A stretch of DNA of 22,308 bases from a virus (IMGVR_UViG_3300005525_000955:1-22308), one strand, 5' to 3'. Numbered from the stretch's first letter, positions 7,599 through 16,018 are shown. Numbers and translations: made by a program. Notes: generated from the sequence alone by a model not told the origin.

Positions 7599-10192
7599 GT
7601 GTAGATTTGCAAGATAGGGGGCTTTTCCCCCTATCGACCAAAGACGGACATACCCCCGCGATGCAAGCGCGGGTGGATGCTTTCGTCTTGGATGAACTGC
7701 TAGAGAAGCGAGAAAATGGAGTACAGCTATCAGACTACCAGCTAGCGTACTTGGCCGAGCTATTGGCCAAAGAAAAGATTCGAGAAGAGCAAGCCCGGAA
7801 TAGCGGGTGGGATCCGGACCCTCATACCGATGCCTTCTTGGCAAAGGAAGAAGCGGCCCTCAAGGTCGAACCCACCACCACCACCACCACCACCACCACC
7901 GAGACGGAAGAGGACGAAGAGCCAAGCCCATGGGCGATGAGTCCCGAGCGGGCTGCGGCGGTGGCCAAGGCTCACAGGGATTCGATGAAGATGGCCAAGC
8001 CAATTGATCTTGGTGGTCCAAACAGAATGGGGCTGGTGGCCCCCGACGAGGATCCAGACAACGACCAAAAAAAAGCTGAACTGATTGCCGAGGTCCTTAC
8101 GGGCCTTTTTGGCAATCAAGCCGAGGGATACTTCGACAGTGTCTTTGGGGCCCAGCGCATGGCCTCTTGGAATGCCCTTGACCACCCCCGTGGTCCAGAT
8201 GGCAGATTTATAGAAAGGAATAGCCCGGAAGCGGTAGCGGCAGCCGAAAGGCACGTTAAAGAGGCCCTTTATGGCCACCGAAGCCCAGAGAAGTTAAAAA
8301 AGATCATAGAGGGGCTTTCGATTCTTAGCGTGAAGCAAATCAGGGATCTAAAAAAGAGGTACAGCCTTTCAGCGGCGGGCCATACCAAGCAAGCCCTGAT
8401 TGACAAGATTGCGGACCGGTTGGATCGGGGACGTCGCGAAGACGAACCAAAGGAAGAGCCCGACAATACAAAGGGGCCGAGATTCATTCGGAACCTAGCT
8501 GCCGAAGCCATCCGGGAAGTACTCCCTACGATGGACAAGCACGAAGAGTTTTTAGAGGGTAAGAGATTCCTACCTAGTGAGTATTTTCTTTCGAAGATGG
8601 GCCTTAGAGGCAGCGAACCCGAGCAAGTCATGGAAGTATTCCATGCGAAGCTCAAGGAGCATGGAATACCCTACCCGGACGCCACGGCGGTTAAGACCAC
8701 GGAAGAGCTTCTCAAAGAACAGACGGACAAATACCAAAAGGATTACGACGACGCATATAGCTTCGCGCGGGCAAACTACAAGAAGCCCCCACCTTTGGTA
8801 TCCATGACCTTACGGCAATACATGGCGGTTGAATCCCTACGCTTAAAGGCCCAGCTTGAAGCGGACTTTGTCAAGATTCACAAGTTCAAAGACCTTGTCC
8901 AAGCTTCGATCGATGGAGATTCCGAAGCAGCCAAGAAGCTTGATGCAGGGGCTTGGAAGAGGGGGAACAATCTAGCGAGTAAGTACACAGACCTACGGAG
9001 CGGCGGCGGTATCGACCTTGAGTCGGCGATTAACGGGCTTGAAAGACAGCAAGAGGAACTGCAAGAGCGGCTGAGTGACCCGTATCGAAGTCGTCACATT
9101 TTAGAGGGTCACTTCAACTTACTGAGGGAGAAGATAGTTCCGTACCACAAGGCCCTCATTAGCCACATCGAAGCGGGTGGGACACTCACTAAAGAACAAC
9201 TCTTGGAAAACCGGTACGAGACATGGGTACCAAAGAAGCAACTCAATGCCCTTTTGACCGAAGATGCGATTTCGTTACGCAACACGTACATGGAAAAGGG
9301 TGGTTATGGCTTCCACGCCATGGTAGTGTCCGAAGCCTTGAAGGCCGCCCAACCTAAATTCGAGAAGGCCAGGGGATCCTTGGACGTCAGCTTGAAAGTC
9401 CAAAATGAAAACCTTGACAAATGGGCCGCCGAAGAGACGGCACTAAAACCAGAGTACGACGAGATAAAAAGCAGGCTTGAAAGCTTGGGTAACAACCCCT
9501 ATTTCTTCGGGGAAGCCGAAGAGTTAAAAGTTAAGCTTAGGACCGTGGGCTTGAAGCGGAAAGAGAATTTTGAAAACATGATACGAGCCCAAGCGGAACG
9601 GCGAGATATGGTACTCAATGCCTTTTTCCCGGATCGCGATGGGGACGGAAAACTAAGCTTTGACCCTGATAAGAGATTCCCTAAAAATCATGAAGTTAAT
9701 AAGGGTATCCACGCATCCACGGAATCGGCCCTGCGATTCCTCAATAGGGTGGTGAGTTCATCCCACGGGGCAATCGAAGCCCAACCGATGTTGGCTACGG
9801 ACGGGCGGGCCTTTGCGATGGGGAACAGTATAGCGCTCCACCCTGGTACCGTTACTCCCCGGGTAGTGGTCCACGAATTCGGCCACGTCTTGGAATCTCA
9901 GCATAACGATTCTCTAGGTGAGCTATCGAAAGCTTGGGCACAATCGCGGATAGCGAACCATGAGGGGCCGGACGGGGAGACAAAACATTTAGGCCCCGAG
10001 TATGAGCCTGATGAAGTGGCGGCCAAGGATGGATTTAAGAGTCCCTACACGGGGAAGTTTTACCCGGGCCCCGCTAGTGAAGTATTGCCGATGGGGTTAC
10101 AAGCATTGTTCTTGGACCCCTACGAGTTCTATAGAGACGACCCGGAACTTTTTCGTTATACGGTGTCGGTATTGAAAGGGTGGATTCTATGA
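7595..10192 (+). CDS. Polyvalent virion protein with SAP-like module and C-terminal zincin metallopeptidase
   Basis: ATG 7595 overlaps the portal stop by 4 nt; 865 residues. A nine-Thr run lies at 94-102. A module at about 158-278 is paralogous to portal residues 533-655 (GN-AE-FD-FGA, ASWN, DHPRGPDGRFIE, SAP-like tail). A Lys/Glu-rich helical region follows to about 690, then an EF-hand-like loop DRDGDGKLS near 680-688. The C-terminal domain has VVVHEFGHVLESQ with the zinc motif HEFGH at 760-764, and a later SEVLPMG whose Glu could be the third zinc ligand. HExxH zincins are recurrent components of phage polyvalent and head-maturation proteins. It may process virion proteins or act in the host after injection; neither can be chosen from sequence. 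A strong hairpin lies within its first codons. Confidence 0.75.
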   Translation: MSVDLQDRGLFPLSTKDGHTPAMQARVDAFVLDELLEKRENGVQLSDYQLAYLAELLAKEKIREEQARNSGWDPDPHTDAFLAKEEAALKVEPTTTTTTTTTETEEDEEPSPWAMSPERAAAVAKAHRDSMKMAKPIDLGGPNRMGLVAPDEDPDNDQKKAELIAEVLTGLFGNQAEGYFDSVFGAQRMASWNALDHPRGPDGRFIERNSPEAVAAAERHVKEALYGHRSPEKLKKIIEGLSILSVKQIRDLKKRYSLSAAGHTKQALIDKIADRLDRGRREDEPKEEPDNTKGPRFIRNLAAEAIREVLPTMDKHEEFLEGKRFLPSEYFLSKMGLRGSEPEQVMEVFHAKLKEHGIPYPDATAVKTTEELLKEQTDKYQKDYDDAYSFARANYKKPPPLVSMTLRQYMAVESLRLKAQLEADFVKIHKFKDLVQASIDGDSEAAKKLDAGAWKRGNNLASKYTDLRSGGGIDLESAINGLERQQEELQERLSDPYRSRHILEGHFNLLREKIVPYHKALISHIEAGGTLTKEQLLENRYETWVPKKQLNALLTEDAISLRNTYMEKGGYGFHAMVVSEALKAAQPKFEKARGSLDVSLKVQNENLDKWAAEETALKPEYDEIKSRLESLGNNPYFFGEAEELKVKLRTVGLKRKENFENMIRAQAERRDMVLNAFFPDRDGDGKLSFDPDKRFPKNHEVNKGIHASTESALRFLNRVVSSSHGAIEAQPMLATDGRAFAMGNSIALHPGTVTPRVVVHEFGHVLESQHNDSLGELSKAWAQSRIANHEGPDGETKHLGPEYEPDEVAAKDGFKSPYTGKFYPGPASEVLPMGLQALFLDPYEFYRDDPELFRYTVSVLKGWIL
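7613..7635 (+). promoter_or_regulatory. Strong hairpin at the start of the metallopeptidase gene
   Basis: A perfect 9-bp stem, GATAGGGGG (7613-7621) with CCCCCTATC (7627-7635), encloses the loop CTTTT. It begins 18 nt after ATG 7595, within the ribosome footprint. In mRNA it could lower translation of the metallopeptidase relative to the portal, or stall the ribosome. Confidence 0.6.
7874..7900 (+). repeat. (ACC)9 microsatellite coding nine threonines
   Basis: Nine uninterrupted ACC codons follow a CCC codon and precede GAG. Pure codon identity, rather than mixed Thr codons, points to slippage expansion. It forms a flexible Thr linker before an acidic stretch (ETEEDEEPSP). Confidence 0.95.
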
Positions 10193-10452
10193 GCGGGCGG
10201 ATAGTTGCGTATTTGGAAACGAAGGGCGGGGACTTGATCACGTTGAATTTATCCGATGAACGCGGGTACTTTTGGGCAAGCGAAAAGGAGGGCCTTGCAG
10301 AAAAGGCCGAATCAGCGGTCCCCGTTTCAGACCTAGAGACCGTTTCAGGCGGGTACCCCCCAGCCAACGCCATAGACCGATTGCGGGAAGCTTTTGGCGG
10401 GCACTCCGGTGTTGTTAGTTTGCCCCCGTTCACTCCCGGAATTGTCTACTGA
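10189..10452 (+). CDS. Small hypothetical protein between metallopeptidase and MuF genes
   Basis: The ATG at 10189 is preferred to the upstream GTG at 10180 because AAAGGG (10175-10180) lies 8 nt before it and it overlaps the preceding stop as ATGA. The 87-residue product begins MSGRIVAYLETKGGDLITLN, looks beta-rich at the N-terminus and has no membrane segment. Its stop overlaps the MuF start by 1 nt (TGATG). The tight coupling between two virion genes suggests a structural or assembly role. I do not recognise the family. Confidence 0.6.
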   Translation: MSGRIVAYLETKGGDLITLNLSDERGYFWASEKEGLAEKAESAVPVSDLETVSGGYPPANAIDRLREAFGGHSGVVSLPPFTPGIVY

Positions 10453-11480
10453 TGAGCGACGTTACCAACAAGCAACTTGATCGCATCGTTGGCAAGAGCT
10501 TGATCGGGATCGAATCGGCCGCGCAGACTTCCCGCTTGCGATTGATTCGGACGGCTTGGAAATACCGGTATGAGCCGTTCCGGTTTCTTCAGTCCTTGTT
10601 AATGCGACCCTTGACGAAATTCACATCTTTCATGATGGACCATCTTACGGATGCCTACTTGGCTTCGTGGATATCGGGGATGGACTACTTGGCCAAGCTA
10701 TTCCCGCCGTGGCTAGCCGAAGAGTTTCGGACCGGGATCCGGGGCAAACCCCCTAAGAAGCCACCGGGCCCCCCGTGGCCGCGTTTCACGTTCTACGAGG
10801 AAGACGACAGGGACTTACGCTTCCCGCTCATTGAAGAGGCAGCCAAGAGGCTTGCAGACCGTCAGATAATGACTCGGAGTCAATGGGACTCGGCGGCCAA
10901 GGAAGCTCGGGAGCAAGCTTTTTTCGTTACGGCGGACATTAGCATCGAAACTATCGACACAATTCGAAACGCGATGGTTTACGACTTGGACGAAGGGACG
11001 AGCCTCAAGAGCTTTACCAAGACGGTGGAGGAGGCCCTAGGGGGAAGTCCGATCGGCCCGGGCCATCTTGAGAACGTCTACCGAACAAACGTCCAAGCGG
11101 CCTTCCGCGACGGTCGGGAGACGTTGGCTTCAGACCCGATTGTTTCGGCGGTATTCCCCTACCAAGCCTATGACGCCATCCATGACGCCCGCGCCCGCCA
11201 TGATCACTTGGCCCTGGAGGGCTTGGGGCTTGACGGCACGAACATCTATCGGCGCGATGATCCGATATGGGACAACTTCACCCCGCCGTGGGATTACAAT
11301 TGCCGGTGTGGAGTCAATCTCATGACCTTGGAAGCGGCAGCAAGAGCCGGGGTACGTGAAGCCCAAGAGTGGGTGAAGACAGGGAAGCCACCGGCCCGCC
11401 CTGAGTTTCGCTTTGCGGAAGTGATGCGAGAAGTTACCCCCGTCCCTAACTTCGGATCCAGGGGGGTTGTTTATGCCTGA
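10452..11480 (+). CDS. MuF-like minor head protein (phage Mu gpF / SPP1 gp7 family)
   Basis: This 342-residue protein has the C-terminal hallmarks of the MuF family. They are NVYRTNVQAAFRDGRE near residue 207, an Asp/His-containing stretch (DARARHDHLALEGL), a YRRDDPIWDNFTPPWDYNC segment, and a CRC motif near residue 284. MuF proteins bind the portal inside the procapsid and are needed for head morphogenesis or DNA release; many carry fused effector domains. Here the MuF protein itself is of ordinary length, and the extra domains sit instead in the portal and metallopeptidase genes upstream. It overlaps the next gene by 8 nt. Confidence 0.9.
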   Translation: MSDVTNKQLDRIVGKSLIGIESAAQTSRLRLIRTAWKYRYEPFRFLQSLLMRPLTKFTSFMMDHLTDAYLASWISGMDYLAKLFPPWLAEEFRTGIRGKPPKKPPGPPWPRFTFYEEDDRDLRFPLIEEAAKRLADRQIMTRSQWDSAAKEAREQAFFVTADISIETIDTIRNAMVYDLDEGTSLKSFTKTVEEALGGSPIGPGHLENVYRTNVQAAFRDGRETLASDPIVSAVFPYQAYDAIHDARARHDHLALEGLGLDGTNIYRRDDPIWDNFTPPWDYNCRCGVNLMTLEAAARAGVREAQEWVKTGKPPARPEFRFAEVMREVTPVPNFGSRGVVYA

Positions 11481-12981
11481 CCCCGTTGGGATCTATTTCA
11501 AACTGCAAGCGGTCAAGACCACAGCACCGGCCAAGACGGTTGACTTCCCTATCTACCAAGCGACAAATCGGGCCCAGTACAACTACGTCAAGCTTGTTCG
11601 GAGCGGACCCCACGAAATTCAATTTGTGGTGAGCCATGAAGACGCTGCTACTCTCATGGCAAAAAAATACGAGGGGTCGTTGGAAGCCCATATCTTTGAT
11701 AACTCTCGGGTGGCCGACGGTGGGACCGCCGTAGACATTCGGATCTTCCCTTTGATTCCGTGGCGGGCCGAGTTTATCACGGAAAGAGTGGCCAAGGTCA
11801 TTTTCAAGCTTGGCGTGGGTGGCAACAGTGTCCAAGATTGGGTGGACGACGTTTGGGATGCTTCGGGCTTCGTAGAGTTGACTGATGAAGTCGTAGCCAC
11901 AGCACCTATACCCCCAAACGTATTTCAGGAATTTTTGTTCACGGGGGTTATTCAGGTCGACAGTTACAACAATTGGGCCGGAGCGGATCTACACTCCGAC
12001 GTCACTCCAACTGTCAAGGAATCCGCTTCGGTCGGATTGCACAACTTCCGCCGACCAGCGACGAAATGGCAAATGCTTCGAGTCTATGAAGCCCTTTGTG
12101 GAGTGGTCTATTGGTGGGATACCGAAGACCGAACAATCCACATGGTTTTGGCCGACGAAGATCAACCAGACCTAGACACGTTCAAAGATCCTAAGTACTT
12201 GATTGAGGACTTTCCAAACCTAGAAAACAAACAGCCAAAAGTCCTTTTCAATTCCAGCAACTACTATTTCCGGAATTCTTTAGTCGACGGTAAGTTTGCC
12301 AATTTTCCGTTCCGAAAAATCAACCCAAACCTAGGCCTAACCGTCCCAGACTTGTATCAATTCTCGGACCCAGCAGCTTTCCAATTTCACTATTCTAGTT
12401 TGATACTCGGGCAATTGGTTATCGAAAGCCTCTCGGGCGGTGGGGTGGCATCTTCACAGCAGTTGATCGATGACCATGCAGCCACTTGGGAAAGAGCAAT
12501 CAGAGCCGCAAAACGAACCTATGCGGCATACAACCGAGCGTCCAAGCGGACCGATTGGTATAGGTTGAAAGGGTTCCACGACGTTTCCTTGGGCGCTGAA
12601 GTGGCTTCGGTGACCTACAAAAACCAAAGCACTTTGGTGGACTTCCGGGACGATCGGCTTCCGGTGTGGCCGAGTTTAGCCACTCTTGCGGCGCAAACCT
12701 TTTCGCTTGTGTCGGTCGTCATCCAAGTCAAATATCCGGTTGGAACCGGAAACCCGACGTTTTTAGGTCAAGCCACAGCACCCCATAGTGGAGCATGGTC
12801 CCCTTCGCGGGCTTTGGGTTACACGGGCAACGCTTTCGCCTTTTCTACGGCAATTGAAATTGAAGACTCGCTCAATCTGTTCCCTTGGTTGGACGTTGGG
12901 GACCGCGTACTATGCGTTTGGGATGGCAGCCGGGCCGTGATCATTCAATCCGAGTTATCCGCAGACGTGGAGCTTCAGTAA
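11473..12981 (+). CDS. Uncharacterised virion protein (502 aa)
   Basis: ATG 11473, just after a GGGGGG stretch, is chosen over the TTG at 11467. It overlaps the MuF stop by 8 nt, and the stop TAA abuts the next ATG. The protein is mainly beta-rich, without signal peptide or membrane segment, and contains SHEDAATLMAKKY, VIQVDSYNNWAGADLHSDV, ALCGVVYWWDTEDRTIHMVL and RTDWYRLKGFHDVSLGAEVA. The layout (short beta domains, a Trp-rich middle, a late helical linker QLIDDHAATWERAIRAAKRT) recalls tail-hub or baseplate proteins, but no named family is recognised. Position in the coupled virion operon is the main evidence for a structural role. Confidence 0.6.
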   Translation: MPDPVGIYFKLQAVKTTAPAKTVDFPIYQATNRAQYNYVKLVRSGPHEIQFVVSHEDAATLMAKKYEGSLEAHIFDNSRVADGGTAVDIRIFPLIPWRAEFITERVAKVIFKLGVGGNSVQDWVDDVWDASGFVELTDEVVATAPIPPNVFQEFLFTGVIQVDSYNNWAGADLHSDVTPTVKESASVGLHNFRRPATKWQMLRVYEALCGVVYWWDTEDRTIHMVLADEDQPDLDTFKDPKYLIEDFPNLENKQPKVLFNSSNYYFRNSLVDGKFANFPFRKINPNLGLTVPDLYQFSDPAAFQFHYSSLILGQLVIESLSGGGVASSQQLIDDHAATWERAIRAAKRTYAAYNRASKRTDWYRLKGFHDVSLGAEVASVTYKNQSTLVDFRDDRLPVWPSLATLAAQTFSLVSVVIQVKYPVGTGNPTFLGQATAPHSGAWSPSRALGYTGNAFAFSTAIEIEDSLNLFPWLDVGDRVLCVWDGSRAVIIQSELSADVELQ

Positions 12982-15018
12982 ATGTCGGACCATCGGCCCA
13001 GGATGAAGCCGAAGTTCGCGTCGCGATCGATTCGAATGGGTGTTCTCAAGCCTGAAACGCCAGTGGGGACGCAAAAAGTTTGGGGCGGAACAGAAGTTTT
13101 CCAGTCCCTACCATATCAAGGTTACCCTTCGCCAGCTACGGACTTCGTTCCGGGCGCTGGTCGGTACTATGATTCCTTTTCGCCCACCTATGTAACAGGG
13201 AAAGTTTTTATCGAATGCGTACGGCAATCCAATTCACAACTTAGGGAGACCATCTTAGGGGCAGACATTCAACGGTTCACGGATCTCGGCGGGCTTGTGT
13301 TTTCATGGAGTCCATCCGCTTCATCAACGGGAAGCGTAGATTTTTGGAACCGATCTTCCACCCCGATAGGAACCATTGAAATACTGAAAGATATTCGTAA
13401 TTTTGATACTCCGATTAGCGAGCTTTCAGTACCCGATGCGGACCAAAACGGCACCCCTCAAGGTCGCTATTGGGCCGAGACATGGGAAGACCGTTGGGGG
13501 GACTACACCAACACCACCACGCTTCACAGGTTTCAATTCTCTTGCAGCATTGGGCTATCGTCCGCCACCAATGTTCTAGCGCCGAGAGTAGGGTTTCGAA
13601 GTTCCGGGTATCGAAAACGTATGGCTTGGTTCGATTTGGCCAACGGGATCAAGCTTCTTTCGATGGAAGCGGCCACTAAATTCATACTTCACACTACCGT
13701 CAACCTTTGGGAGCGAAACCGCCAATGGGAACGGTTTCCCAGTACAGGCATCCCCCACGTTCTTCGTGAAGGCGAATCCGCTACACAGTACTTGGCGGAC
13801 TATAACTGGGGCCCAAATCTACCCGCAGGGGCAGTATTCCCAACGTGGGTTGACGGAGCTTTTCCGCCGTCGGCTCAAAAGACTTTTTTGGACAGCTTTA
13901 AGGCGGCTTTTGTCGACAACGACACGGCCACGATGACAACCTTGGCAACGCAAGCTTTACAAAGGTCGGTAGCCCTTGGACCCGTAGAAGCTTTCCCGAC
14001 TCAGTCCCGCTACCACCTTCATCGGATGCGGTTCCCGTGCCCTCAGCCAACCTATGAAGGATCGCCACCGAGGGACATCGGCCTAACTTGGATGCAGTTA
14101 CCCAGAAGGATCGAACATAGGCCGCCCGACACTTGGACCCTAATCAACACCATAGACAAAATACACACTCAAAGCTCTCCAGAAGATCGAGTAGTCACTT
14201 ACCCAAATGCAGGAAACGAAAGTCTAGTTGAACGGGATTTTCAATCTCCCTCGCTTGTTTATGACGTCGCTATCAGGGGCGTCCGAGCCAATGAAGGTCA
14301 AGGCCTTGGAACAGAACAAGAGATAGGGACGGGGTTTCCCCATCCCACGGTACCCGTAGAGGCGTTTTCGCAAACGCTACGAACAGCGCGCGACGAATAC
14401 CGGACCTACTCTCGAACGGCGGCCCCGGCGATGCTTGTGGACCCCTTGCCAAACGTGGTGAGATGGATCCAAGAGGGTTCAACCCGGGTTATACCAACCT
14501 CGATTCTCCCTCTAAGCGGGACAGGGACCTACGAGCCAGTGAGTTATAGGTCTCGATTGAATAAAATACTTGGAAGCACTGGAATGGTTAGCGGAACATC
14601 GCCAATCGACCAGATACATCTAGGTTTACCCGACACGGGCCCGTATTACTTAAACCCCAGGTATGTTCCATCGGGCCTAGTAGTGGAGGGATGGATTGGG
14701 GGGCAACAAAAGCCAACCGCCCCAGACCGGTCATTTACGTTGTTGCCGGGGCAACATTTTATTCCCTATGCACCCTTTGAATTCCCGATTTCCCCGACAA
14801 TCATCAACCCTTTCTTGTATCGAAAAATGCGATCTACAAGCGGATCTTCGCCACTTCCTGAAGGACTTGTGGAACTGTTTTTTGATCGCCCTCAGCAAAG
14901 ATTCATTTTGTTTATTCGCCAAGGTTGGTCCGGCTCTTTCGATTTTCAATACAAGATCCCGGGCTTCTACGCCATTTCCGAGCCGATTACGATCACGGTG
15001 TCTATCCCAGAAGTCTAG
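12982..15018 (+). CDS. Uncharacterised virion protein (678 aa), last gene of the virion operon
   Basis: ATG 12982 follows directly on the preceding stop. The sequence is rich in Pro, Ser, Thr, Tyr and Trp with little predicted coiled coil, suggesting an extended beta-structured protein such as a tail, fibre-associated or decoration protein. There are no collagen repeats, hydrolase motifs or membrane segments. It ends ITVSIPEV, and its last 17 nt overlap the 3' end of the convergent integrase gene, so no terminator separates the two. It shares no obvious motif with its neighbour, though the two lie in one translationally coupled pair. Function is unknown. Confidence 0.6.
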   Translation: MSDHRPRMKPKFASRSIRMGVLKPETPVGTQKVWGGTEVFQSLPYQGYPSPATDFVPGAGRYYDSFSPTYVTGKVFIECVRQSNSQLRETILGADIQRFTDLGGLVFSWSPSASSTGSVDFWNRSSTPIGTIEILKDIRNFDTPISELSVPDADQNGTPQGRYWAETWEDRWGDYTNTTTLHRFQFSCSIGLSSATNVLAPRVGFRSSGYRKRMAWFDLANGIKLLSMEAATKFILHTTVNLWERNRQWERFPSTGIPHVLREGESATQYLADYNWGPNLPAGAVFPTWVDGAFPPSAQKTFLDSFKAAFVDNDTATMTTLATQALQRSVALGPVEAFPTQSRYHLHRMRFPCPQPTYEGSPPRDIGLTWMQLPRRIEHRPPDTWTLINTIDKIHTQSSPEDRVVTYPNAGNESLVERDFQSPSLVYDVAIRGVRANEGQGLGTEQEIGTGFPHPTVPVEAFSQTLRTARDEYRTYSRTAAPAMLVDPLPNVVRWIQEGSTRVIPTSILPLSGTGTYEPVSYRSRLNKILGSTGMVSGTSPIDQIHLGLPDTGPYYLNPRYVPSGLVVEGWIGGQQKPTAPDRSFTLLPGQHFIPYAPFEFPISPTIINPFLYRKMRSTSGSSPLPEGLVELFFDRPQQRFILFIRQGWSGSFDFQYKIPGFYAISEPITITVSIPEV

Positions 15019-15868
15019 GTGGGAGCCTTCCAGCCCGAATAGATCGCGAATCGATATAACTTGCCCTGACGGTCCGAGTTCCGCCGACGTGACCCAAAGA
15101 CTCAGCGGCGGCGTGTTCGCCTTCGGCCTCATAGATGGCCGTGGCGTGAGTCTTGCGCAGGGTCCCGAGCCCTTGACCCCGCGACCGCCGAAACCCGCTT
15201 AGGGAAGCCGTCGAAAACAAAAGCAACTCCAGTTTGCGCATACCACCTTTTCCTAGTGGAAAAACCCTGGAACGGGTGGGCCTCTCGATTCTCAACAGGC
15301 TTTGAATCGAGTCTGTTGAGAGTACGGCCGTGTGGGGCTTGTGGGTTTTGTGTTGAGTGATAATGACGCGGCTGGATTCCAAATCGACATCGTCCCATCG
15401 CAGCATTCGTAAATCGGTCGGCCTTAGCCCAGTGTCGTATCCCACTTGGATCCAAGCTACTAGAAGATCGGACCGCAAAAGGCCCATTTTCAATTTTCCT
15501 TCCACCCTGGAAGCCGATTCCAGAAGGGTGGAAACTTGGTTAGATGACCATGCTCGAACCGGACGCCGATCAATTTTCGGAGACCGAAGCTTTCGAATGT
15601 CGAACGGAGGGCAAAGGCCCTCAGACACCGCAAAATTCCAAAGCCGGGTCAAACTGACTCGGTAATTTCGAACCGTAGTTCCCGTAAGTCCTTTGGCTTT
15701 GAGCGCGGCCAAAAATTGATTCACACAATCCACGGTCAAATCGTGAACTTCGGCTTCTCTTCCGAGATACCCCCCGAACTTTTCTAAAGCCCGGCCATAT
15801 TGGGCCAGCGTACAGGGTTCAAGTTCCACTTCTACTGAAAGGCGGTTCAATAAATGCTTCACCATCAT
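15002..15868 (-). CDS. int: Tyrosine recombinase (phage integrase)
   Basis: The 288-residue protein has an N-terminal SAM-like core-binding domain (about 15-90) and a C-terminal catalytic domain. The catalytic residues visible are R149 (TGLRPTDLRML), K174 (QHKTHKPH), R238 (LRKTHAT), H260 (LGHVGG) and the nucleophile Y271 (ASYID). The His of the usual HxxR box is replaced by Gly235 (GTLR). No arm-binding N-terminal domain is obvious. The gene runs away from a tRNA-Asp fragment about 100 bp upstream, the standard int-attP arrangement, and an excisionase-like gene lies beyond the att site. It should catalyse site-specific integration and excision at a host tRNA-Asp gene. ATGs at 15868 and 15865 are both possible starts. 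Confidence 0.92.
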   Translation of the reverse strand: MMVKHLLNRLSVEVELEPCTLAQYGRALEKFGGYLGREAEVHDLTVDCVNQFLAALKAKGLTGTTVRNYRVSLTRLWNFAVSEGLCPPFDIRKLRSPKIDRRPVRAWSSNQVSTLLESASRVEGKLKMGLLRSDLLVAWIQVGYDTGLRPTDLRMLRWDDVDLESSRVIITQHKTHKPHTAVLSTDSIQSLLRIERPTRSRVFPLGKGGMRKLELLLFSTASLSGFRRSRGQGLGTLRKTHATAIYEAEGEHAAAESLGHVGGTRTVRASYIDSRSIRAGRLPPRLLG

Positions 15869-15970
15869 AACTTTTTTCAGGTCGCGGGCGCGCCTTCGAA
15901 CCTATCAAAGTAGCTATGCTTCGTGCGGGATCAAGCATTTCCTTCGCATTCCTATGCCCGAAACTGGGTT

Positions 15971-16018
15971 ACCGGACTGTCGATCCGGAGGTTGCGGGTT
16001 CGAGCCCCGTCGACCTCG
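15971..16018 (+). other. attP core: 3' fragment of tRNA-Asp (anticodon GUC)
   Basis: The anticodon stem CCGGA (15972-15976) pairs with TCCGG (15984-15988) around the loop CTGTCGA, giving anticodon GTC at 15979-15981. A T-arm follows: GCGGG, loop TTCGAGC, CCCGT, at 15994-16010. The 3' acceptor strand is CGACCTC (16011-16017) with discriminator G at 16018. The partner GAGGTCG and a canonical D-arm are absent upstream, so this is not a whole tRNA gene. A 3' tRNA fragment between an integrase gene and an excisionase-like gene is what an attP identical to a tRNA-borne attB looks like; integration would rebuild the tRNA. Confidence 0.85.

Noticed and set aside
7760-8278. 172-aa minus-strand ORF with a poly-Gly run
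   Set aside because: The Gly run is the reverse strand of the (ACC)9 repeat; the ORF is a shadow of the metallopeptidase gene.
14696-15202. 168-aa + strand ORF spanning the end of the virion operon and the integrase
   Set aside because: It overlaps two well-supported genes in other frames and has irregular Cys/Arg/Pro-rich composition.
15940-16018. A complete tRNA-Asp gene
   Set aside because: The sequence before the anticodon arm lacks the acceptor partner GAGGTCG and a normal D-arm, so only the 3' part is tRNA; best explained as an att core.
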